Shown piece after piece: positions 1 through 4,532 of a stretch of 5,859 nt of DNA (position 1 is the first letter of the stretch; the number at the start of each line of letters is the position of its first letter). The DNA is from Hyphomicrobiales bacterium. GTDB lineage: Bacteria; Pseudomonadota; Alphaproteobacteria; Rhizobiales; JAJFHB01. The notes beneath the pieces are model-generated. The model ran no database searches and was not told the origin of the DNA. It saw only the letters and a program-made list of their open reading frames with translations. The DNA lies in contig JAJFHB010000187.1 in the NCBI GenBank assembly GCA_021775795.1, positions 1-5,859 on the forward strand, in the 5' to 3' direction. Position numbers and translations under genes: made by a program.

Positions 1-167
1 AGGGTTTCTTCCGATGTCGGAGCAGACGGCGGTGTGGCCGATCCCGGTATTTCGGTTTCGGGCAGGTCAATATCGTCGGGAGCCGCCGCCATTGAAGATT
101 GAAGGCCGGCGAGGAGAATGAAATATGCAGCCAAACAACTCAGCGACCGGGGTGCCCATGAATTCAT
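1..167 (-). CDS. Partial gene for an exported protein of unknown function (5' end only)
   Basis: The minus-strand frame opening at base 167 stays open to the window edge, giving 55 complete codons. The N-terminus begins MNSWAPRSLSCLAAYF and continues ILLAGLQSSMAAAPDD. This reads as a Sec signal peptide: a short N-region with one Arg (R7), a hydrophobic core at about residues 9-22, and likely cleavage after an Ala-X-Ala site around residues 27-29. The start of the mature protein is Pro-, Glu-, Ser- and Thr-rich (residues 30-55), which suggests a disordered spacer in a periplasmic or secreted protein. The start codon overlaps the stop of the upstream exported-protein gene as ATGA. No Shine-Dalgarno sequence is visible before it, so translation probably depends on coupling. 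Cys11 is inside the hydrophobic core and does not form a convincing lipobox. The family cannot be named because the rest lies outside the window. Confidence 0.72.
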   Translation of the reverse strand, partial: MNSWAPRSLSCLAAYFILLAGLQSSMAAAPDDIDLPETEIPGSATPPSAPTSEET

Positions 168-832
168 TGCGGCGCGGCCGTTACATTTGCAGAGGTAATG
201 TCGATTGCGGTTCCACCTGTGTGGTCAGGCTGAAACTGCAATGTGATTTCGCGTGCACCATGGCAATCGAGAACAGTCCAGGTTTCGTCCCATCCCTCTC
301 CATATTCGGTATCGAACCTGTCACCGGAAACCGTCGACAGAATACGCAAGGGAAAGGTTACGGGACAACCATTCAACACGGCAGCTTCGTGTTCCTGTTC
401 GACGACAGTGCGGACAGCGTCATGCTCGAGCCGAGGTGATGTCTGGGTGTTACCGAGTAGACGCGCATAGAACACCGGCTCATCTTCCTTGAGAGAAACG
501 TAGACCAGCCTTTGGTAGGGAACACTGCAGCCTCCAACACTCACGATTTCGACCCACTGGAGCGCACCGAGATCCGGTGCGCCGGGCAATGATACTGAAC
601 GGTCCTGCAGATAGGTTCCCACAAGCTCCAGCGGCTCTGGATCAGGACACGGACCAATCCATGTTTCGTAACCGACGAGGTAAGTCGTCAGCCGATCAGA
701 GTAATACTCCGTGGCAATATAGGCTGCGAGATCGGCTTGCGATTCTGGAATTGCAGGCTGCGCCGATACCGGGGCTGCGGCAATTATCATTGCCACCAAC
801 ACCCCGGATATGAGCCTGCCTGCTTTGGTCAT
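164..832 (-). CDS. Small exported cysteine-containing protein, function unknown
   Basis: This encodes 222 aa and I do not recognise the family. The ATG at 832 was chosen because it begins a clean signal peptide: MTKAGR, then a hydrophobic stretch at residues 7-20, then PVSA with predicted cleavage after A24. Longer in-frame starts up to 1210 would lie inside clpA in another frame. The mature part is about 198 residues and mostly looks beta-rich. It has four cysteines (C62, C102, C156, C190), which could form two disulfides in the oxidising periplasm. Motif contexts are GPCPDPEP, GGCSVPYQ, NGCPVTF and LDCHGA. A Trp/Glu-rich patch (about 176-188) precedes the last Cys. No transmembrane segment lies beyond the signal peptide. 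It starts 16 bp after the clpA stop and overlaps the next exported gene by 4 bases, so it is probably in the clpSA operon. The Shine-Dalgarno is weak. Export is a good inference; function is unknown. Confidence 0.85.
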   Translation of the reverse strand: MTKAGRLISGVLVAMIIAAAPVSAQPAIPESQADLAAYIATEYYSDRLTTYLVGYETWIGPCPDPEPLELVGTYLQDRSVSLPGAPDLGALQWVEIVSVGGCSVPYQRLVYVSLKEDEPVFYARLLGNTQTSPRLEHDAVRTVVEQEHEAAVLNGCPVTFPLRILSTVSGDRFDTEYGEGWDETWTVLDCHGAREITLQFQPDHTGGTAIDITSANVTAAPQ

Positions 833-848
833 GGCAGTCCGGCTGCAC

Positions 849-3287
849 TCAGTCAGCCAACAAAGGTACGCGTGGCACACTGCCGCCGCCGCCTTTTCCG
901 CCGCCACCTCGTTTGTCCTTTTTCTTGGCTGCCGGTCGCTTGCGCGCTTTGGTAGCCTTACGTGGTGCCCGCTTGGCTGCAGGTTTGGGTAAATTGAGTG
1001 TTTCGCGAGAAAGAAACTCAAAGCCAAGCTGCTCTTTGCCCTCCTCGCCTTTCTCCACCACGACCTTGACGGTACCGCCCTTGGCAAGCTTGCCGAAGAG
1101 GACTTCATCAGCCAAAGGCTTTTTGATGTGCTCCTGGATAACCCTGGAAAGCGGGCGTGCGCCAAATTTCTCGTCGTAACCTTCACGTGCGATCCAGCTG
1201 TTGGCCTCATCGCTCAATTCGATGGTTACATCGCGGTCGGCGAGTTGGGCTTCCAACTGCAACACGAATTTCTCCACTACTCGTGAAACCACCTCTGCTG
1301 GAAGGCCGGAGAAGGCAATGGTTGCGTCCAGCCGGTTGCGAAACTCTGGTGAGAACAGCCGGTTGATGGCCTCTTCATCGTCCCCTTCCCGTTTCGAACG
1401 GTTGAAGCCAATGGGCGGCTTGGTCATTTCCGAAGCGCCGGCATTGGTTGTCATGATCAAGATCACATTGCGGAAATCGATCGATTTACCGGTGTGATCG
1501 GTCAGTTTACCGTGATCCATGACCTGCAACAAAATGTTGAACAGATCAGGGTGAGCCTTTTCGATTTCATCCAGCAGCAACACGCAATGGGGATGCTGAT
1601 CAACGCCATCGGTCAGAAGACCGCCCTGATCGAAACCAACATAGCCCGGAGGCGCGCCGATCAATCTGGAGACAGTGTGGCGTTCCATATACTCGGACAT
1701 ATCGAAGCGCAGGAGTTCAAGGCCCATCAACTCAGACAACTGACGGGCAGCTTCGGTCTTGCCGACACCAGTTGGGCCAGAGAACAGGTAGCAGCCGATC
1801 GGCTTTTCAGGTTCACGTAAACCTGCACGGGCAAGTTTTATTGCCGATGCCAGCGCGTCGAGAGCCTTGTCCTGGCCGAACACAACGCGCTTAAGATCTG
1901 TCGGAAGATCTTTCAGCAGTGCCGTGTCGTCCTTTGAAACTGACTTGGGAGGAATACGGGCCATCGTGGCAATGGTTGCCTCGATTTCCTTGATCCCGAT
2001 TGTCCTTTTACGTCGTGATTCCGGCAGCAACATCTGTGAGGCGCCGGATTCATCGATGACATCAATTGCCTTATCAGGCAGCTTTCGGTCGCCGATGTAT
2101 TTATCCGAAAGCTCAACCGCAGCCTTTATGGCATCATTGGTGTAGCGAATGTTGTGAAACTCTTCGAAGTAAGGTTTCAGGCCTTTCAGAATTTTCACTG
2201 CGTCGGGAACGGTCGGTTCCTTCACATCGATTTTCTGGAAGCGACGCACCAGGGCCCGGTCCTTTTCGAAATGCTGCCGGTATTCCTTGTAGGTGGTCGA
2301 ACCGATGCAGCGGAGCGAACCGCTTTGAAGCGCCGGCTTCAATAGGTTCGAGGCATCCATGGCACCGCCACTGGTCGCACCGGCGCCAATGACCGTGTGA
2401 ATTTCATCGATGAACATGATCGCACCGGGATAGCGCTCAATTTCATTGACCACCGCTTTGATGCGTTCCTCGAAGTCACCGCGATACCGCGTGCCGGCAA
2501 GAAGCGAGCCCATATCCAATTGGAAGATGGTGCAGTCACTCAGGACGTCAGGAACTTCTCCGTTGATGATCTTGCGCGCCAATCCTTCAGCGATCGCGGT
2601 CTTACCGACACCTGGATCGCCGACGAAGAGCGGATTGTTTTTTTGACGGCGGCAAAGCACCTGGACTGTGCGACTCACTTCTGGCTCGCGGCCAATCAGC
2701 GGGTCAATGCGTCCTTCCTCGGCCTTCTTGTTGAGGTTGACGCAATAAGCCTCGAGAGCGTCCGTATTCTCTTTGGTTTCGCCCTCGCCTTCTTCCGCTG
2801 CCGTTTCCTCTTCGACACCACGCGCAGGACGGGCATCTCCCATTCCGGCGCGTTTCGCAATGCCGTGAGAAATGTAATTCACTGCGTCGTAGCGGGTCAT
2901 TTCCTGCTCTTGCAGAAAATAAGCCGCATGACTTTCGCGCTCGGCAAATATGGCAACAAGGACATTGGCGCCGGTTACTTCTTCCCGCCCAGATGACTGG
3001 ACGTGGATTACGGCACGTTGAATGACGCGCTGGAAGCCGGCCGTTGGCTTTGAATCCTCACCATCATCAACGATGAGACTTGCCAGTTCCGTATCAACAT
3101 AGTTTTCCAAATTGCGGCGCAGCAACGTCAGATCGACATTGCAGGCTCGCATTACTGCTGCTGCATCATCGTCGTCGATGAGCGCCAGCAACAAATGCTC
3201 GAGCGTCGCATATTCATGCTGGCGTTCGTTTGCCAGAGCGAGTGCGCGGTGAAGCGCGTTTTCCAGACTGCGTGAGAATGTCGGCAC
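849..3287 (-). CDS. clpA: ATP-dependent Clp protease ATP-binding subunit ClpA
   Basis: This 812-aa Hsp100 AAA+ unfoldase hexamerises in the cytoplasm, unfolds substrates and threads them into ClpP. The Clp N domain (about 1-145) binds the adaptor ClpS. An acidic linker (about 157-175) leads to AAA domain D1, with Walker A GDPGVGKT at 223-230, Walker B ending D294-E295, and an aromatic pore loop RYRG at 267-270. Domain D2 has Walker A GPTGVGKT at 504-511, Walker B ending D573-E574, pore loop GYVG around Y549, a ClpP-docking tripeptide IGF at 626-628, the arginine-rich FRNRLD at 649-654 and sensor-2 GAR at 709-711. E. coli ClpA is about 758 aa; most of the extra length is a C-terminal tail (about 765-812), first Lys/Ala/Arg-rich, then Gly-rich, ending VPRVPLLAD. 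The start is GTG, supported by the conserved N-terminus MPTFSRSLE and the absence of another Met before residue 46. The gene begins 9 bp after clpS. Both ATPase sites look intact. Confidence 0.98.
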   Translation of the reverse strand: MPTFSRSLENALHRALALANERQHEYATLEHLLLALIDDDDAAAVMRACNVDLTLLRRNLENYVDTELASLIVDDGEDSKPTAGFQRVIQRAVIHVQSSGREEVTGANVLVAIFAERESHAAYFLQEQEMTRYDAVNYISHGIAKRAGMGDARPARGVEEETAAEEGEGETKENTDALEAYCVNLNKKAEEGRIDPLIGREPEVSRTVQVLCRRQKNNPLFVGDPGVGKTAIAEGLARKIINGEVPDVLSDCTIFQLDMGSLLAGTRYRGDFEERIKAVVNEIERYPGAIMFIDEIHTVIGAGATSGGAMDASNLLKPALQSGSLRCIGSTTYKEYRQHFEKDRALVRRFQKIDVKEPTVPDAVKILKGLKPYFEEFHNIRYTNDAIKAAVELSDKYIGDRKLPDKAIDVIDESGASQMLLPESRRKRTIGIKEIEATIATMARIPPKSVSKDDTALLKDLPTDLKRVVFGQDKALDALASAIKLARAGLREPEKPIGCYLFSGPTGVGKTEAARQLSELMGLELLRFDMSEYMERHTVSRLIGAPPGYVGFDQGGLLTDGVDQHPHCVLLLDEIEKAHPDLFNILLQVMDHGKLTDHTGKSIDFRNVILIMTTNAGASEMTKPPIGFNRSKREGDDEEAINRLFSPEFRNRLDATIAFSGLPAEVVSRVVEKFVLQLEAQLADRDVTIELSDEANSWIAREGYDEKFGARPLSRVIQEHIKKPLADEVLFGKLAKGGTVKVVVEKGEEGKEQLGFEFLSRETLNLPKPAAKRAPRKATKARKRPAAKKKDKRGGGGKGGGGSVPRVPLLAD

Positions 3288-3289
3288 TG

Positions 3290-3305
3290 TCCTTCGTTAC
3301 TCCTT
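3290..3305 (-). promoter_or_regulatory. Ribosome-binding region of clpA embedded in the end of clpS
   Basis: On the minus strand two Shine-Dalgarno-like stretches precede the clpA GTG. AAGGAG (3300-3305) lies in the last codons of clpS, 12 nt upstream. GAAGGA (3290-3295) lies just past the clpS stop, only 2 nt upstream. Neither spacing is ideal, and together they frame the clpS TAA. Ribosomes finishing clpS would therefore be well placed to restart on clpA. Coupling is inferred from the arrangement, not demonstrated. Confidence 0.5.
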
Positions 3306-3620
3306 TTCCATGGTACATTGCAAAGGATGCTGATGTTGGCTTGCAAAGTCCATGACCTGTGTCACTTTAGTTTCCGCTACCTCAAATGTATAAACACCGC
3401 AGATCCCCACACCCTTCTGGTGCACATGCAGCATAATGCGAGTCGCTTCTTCGCGCCCTTTGCCGAAAAACCTCTCCAAGACAAGAATGACAAACTCCAT
3501 CGGGGGGTAATCGTCGTTCAGCAAAAGCACTTTGTATAGGCTCGGCTTCTGCGTCTTCTGCCGCGTACGTGTGGCCACCCCTGCGTCGCCGTCACCTCCA
3601 GATTTTCGTTCTTCAGACAT
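3297..3620 (-). CDS. clpS: ATP-dependent Clp protease adaptor protein ClpS
   Basis: ClpS is the N-recognin that binds proteins with N-terminal Leu, Phe, Tyr or Trp and delivers them to ClpA(P); it also steers ClpA away from other substrates. From the ATG at 3620 the product is 107 aa. A flexible N-terminal extension (about 1-26, ending QKTQKP) precedes the ClpS core. The pocket residues known from E. coli ClpS align as N35, D36, D37 (motif [12 protein letters not shown]), gatekeeper M41 and H67 in MLHVHQKG. The conserved VAETKVTQV segment follows at 81-89. The C-terminus [10 protein letters not shown] is also typical. An in-frame ATG at 3647 would add nine residues (MNLLIFETI). I prefer 3620 because that extension is hydrophobic and unlike ClpS leaders, but neither start has a strong Shine-Dalgarno. 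It lies directly upstream of clpA, 9 bp apart, on the same strand. Confidence 0.97.
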   Translation of the reverse strand: MSEERKSGGDGDAGVATRTRQKTQKPSLYKVLLLNDDYPPMEFVILVLERFFGKGREEATRIMLHVHQKGVGICGVYTFEVAETKVTQVMDFASQHQHPLQCTMEKE

Positions 3621-3699
3621 AATCGTTTCAAAGATCAGCAAGTTCATATCTCAATTTAATCGGGCGCTCAGGTCCAGCGAACCGGACAGCGATGATGAC

Positions 3700-3705
3700 A
3701 ATATA
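3700..3705 (-). promoter_or_regulatory. Tentative -10 element for the clpS-clpA operon
   Basis: The minus strand reads TATATT here, about 80 bases upstream of the clpS ATG. It lies in an AT-rich patch of the gap that must contain the clpSA promoter if the phasin transcript terminates upstream. I see only a poor -35 match at 16-18 bp (around ATTCCGA), so the call rests on the -10-like hexamer and position alone. Confidence 0.25.
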
Positions 3706-3733
3706 GGATTGTTTTGCAAAATCGGAATGGACT

Positions 3734-3750
3734 TTTAGGCGCGCCCTAAA
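3734..3750 (-). repeat. Short inverted repeat upstream of clpS
   Basis: TTTAGG at 3734-3739 pairs with CCTAAA at 3745-3750 around a five-base CGCGC loop, a perfect 6-bp stem. It sits about 114 bp upstream of the clpS start and just upstream of the tentative -10 element. It could be a regulator site or a small hairpin in a read-through transcript. No family can be assigned from the sequence. Confidence 0.4.
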
Positions 3751-3811
3751 GAAAGCCCTGCGGCCTAGTGGCCCTTATGGCCATAATTTCTTGCCGGAAC
3801 CGCAAACGCGA

Positions 3812-3839
3812 ACGGCCCGGCGCTTGCGCACCGGGCCGT
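3812..3839 (-). terminator. Strong GC hairpin downstream of the phasin gene, probable terminator
   Basis: ACGGCCCGG at 3812-3820 and CCGGGCCGT at 3831-3839 form a perfect 9-bp GC-rich stem with a 10-base loop. It lies 35 bp past the phasin stop. Read on the minus strand the stem is followed by TTCGCGTTTGCGG, an interrupted and weak T-run. It may therefore terminate only partly, or act as a 3' stabilising structure. On the plus strand no T-run follows. Confidence 0.55.
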
Positions 3840-3844
3840 CCAAC

Positions 3845-3860
3845 TACCGCTCTCGCGGTA
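3845..3860 (-). repeat. Small hairpin with GAGA (GNRA) tetraloop after the phasin stop
   Basis: TACCGC (3845-3850) and GCGGTA (3855-3860) form a perfect 6-bp stem. On the transcribed minus strand the loop is GAGA, which fits the stable GNRA tetraloop class. It lies between the phasin stop codon and the larger GC hairpin, so the phasin mRNA would end in two consecutive hairpins. Such an arrangement could protect the 3' end; that role is inference. Confidence 0.45.
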
Positions 3861-3873
3861 TTCTCAAAGCAAG

Positions 3874-4221
3874 TTACTTGGAAGAAGTCTTGCCGGAAAA
3901 CTGAGCAAACTGGCCTTCGAAGGGCTTGTAGGCTTCCTTCGCGGCAGCAACATAAAGCTCGCTGATTTTGGTTACGCGACCCATGTAGGTCTCGTAAGCG
4001 CCCTTGGCGAAGTCGGACTGGACTTCAAGTGCTTTGTCCATTGACTTGGCGGACATCGCTTTTTCAACAAGAGTTGTGCTGTCTTCGAAAGATTTGCGGG
4101 AAAAATCAGCAACTTCGCTGGCGATATCCTGAAAACCCTTCGTCATTGCTGTTGCGCTGGCAACGGCTGCTTCGAGGTTGTCTTTGCCGGCGGCCTGCAG
4201 TTCGTCAAAGTCTTTAATCAT
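3874..4221 (-). CDS. Phasin family protein (PHA granule-associated, PhaP-like)
   Basis: This 115-aa protein belongs by eye to the Phasin_2 type of small granule proteins. Phasins coat polyhydroxyalkanoate inclusions in the cytoplasm and control granule number and size. The sequence is almost wholly amphipathic helix with no Cys, Trp or Pro except P100, and it has neither signal peptide nor membrane segment. Recognisable blocks are FQDIASEVADFSRKSFEDS (residues 30-48), an Ala/Lys stretch SAKSMDKALEVQSDFAKGAY (57-76), and the helix TYMGRVTKISELY (78-90) leading to AAAKEAYKPFE. The basic tail ends GKTSSK. The ATG at 4221 has a GGAG Shine-Dalgarno 8 nt upstream. The gene has its own promoter with a paired near-palindrome and is followed by hairpins, so it is probably monocistronic. 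Some proteins of this family have roles other than granule coating, and no PHA synthase gene is in the window, so granule association is inferred from family. Confidence 0.9.
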   Translation of the reverse strand: MIKDFDELQAAGKDNLEAAVASATAMTKGFQDIASEVADFSRKSFEDSTTLVEKAMSAKSMDKALEVQSDFAKGAYETYMGRVTKISELYVAAAKEAYKPFEGQFAQFSGKTSSK

Positions 4222-4229
4222 TTTGGATA

Positions 4230-4233
4230 CTCC
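4230..4233 (-). promoter_or_regulatory. Shine-Dalgarno of the phasin gene
   Basis: The minus strand reads CGGAGTATCCAAAATG. The GGAG core lies 8 nt before the ATG, close to ideal spacing, and fixes the phasin start. Confidence 0.65.
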
Positions 4234-4262
4234 GAGTTCGCAAAGTGTGTTGTTCTGTGATC

Positions 4263-4292
4263 CTTATATGTGCAGCGCACAATTAATGTCAA
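4263..4292 (-). promoter_or_regulatory. Sigma70-type promoter of the phasin gene
   Basis: On the minus strand a perfect TTGACA (-35, bases 4287-4292) is followed after 18 bp by TATAAG (4263-4268). The overlapping ATATAA gives a 17-bp spacer. Transcription would start near 4256, leaving a leader of about 35 nt before the ATG at 4221, which carries a well-placed GGAG. The spacer is almost filled by a near-palindrome, the expected geometry for a repressor that blocks RNA polymerase. Confidence 0.7.
4269..4281. promoter_or_regulatory. Operator candidate 1, inside the phasin promoter spacer
   Basis: TGTGCAGCGCACA has 5-bp inverted arms TGTGC/GCACA around AGC and lies between the -35 and -10 hexamers. 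A 13-base stretch, GTGCAGCGCACAA, is repeated exactly upstream. PhaR repressors of phasin genes are known to bind TGC-rich sequences, so a PhaR site is the leading guess. The regulator itself is not in the window. Confidence 0.6.
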
Positions 4293-4301
4293 GAAATAAA
4301 T

Positions 4302-4314
4302 GGTGCAGCGCACA
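4302..4314. promoter_or_regulatory. Operator candidate 2, upstream of the phasin -35
   Basis: GTGCAGCGCACAA (4303-4315) repeats 13 of 13 bases of the first copy in the same orientation. Its arms are GTGC/GCAC around AGC. The centres (4275 and 4308) are 33 bp apart, about three helical turns, so two bound dimers would lie on the same face of the DNA. It begins about 10 bp upstream of the -35 hexamer. Confidence 0.58.
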
Positions 4315-4532
4315 AAATTCATCATCTCCCCTGATTTCAGCCGAATTCTGGGCAATTTTACCGTTTAGTAATCAAGCCTTCTCATGATGGAGGCTCAGGC
4401 GAGGTGCGGCGCACATCTGAAGTAACAGAAGTAGCGCCCCGGACGATGCAGACATCGGCGGAACAGCTTGAGGCGGTCCAGAAGGAGCTGCCGCAAAAAC
4501 TGCGGTATCGCGGTGCAGGTGGGACAGGATTA

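Larger units (their letters stand above)
4222..4532. other. 311-bp divergent intergenic region between phasin and carboxypeptidase genes
   Basis: The left half (4230-4314) holds the phasin Shine-Dalgarno, promoter and the two operator-like palindromes. The right half (about 4315-4532) must contain the carboxypeptidase promoter, but I see no convincing -35/-10 pair there. The plus-strand frame of the carboxypeptidase remains open back to 4335, with an in-frame ATG at 4446 and GTG at 4404. Part of this stretch could therefore be coding if an upstream start is used. Confidence 0.6.

Noticed and set aside
125..439. Plus-strand open frames opposite the exported genes
   Set aside because: They overlap two minus-strand frames that have signal peptides and coupled start/stop; the plus-strand products show no coherent features.
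881..908. GCC-rich run as a possible slippage microsatellite
   Set aside because: It encodes the glycine run of the ClpA tail, is interrupted, and the frame is intact; nothing indicates phase variation.
833..1210. Upstream extension of the 164-832 exported gene (348-aa reading)
   Set aside because: The extra 126 residues lie wholly inside the clpA 3' end or the gap in a shifted frame, are low-complexity, and would bury a clear signal peptide.
2397..2996. 199-aa plus-strand open frame antisense to clpA
   Set aside because: It runs opposite to strongly conserved ClpA codons, has no recognisable domain, and is expected as a shadow in a GC-moderate coding region.
3621..3647. Nine-residue longer ClpS start at 3647
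   Set aside because: MNLLIFETI is unlike ClpS leaders and has no better Shine-Dalgarno; kept only as an alternative.
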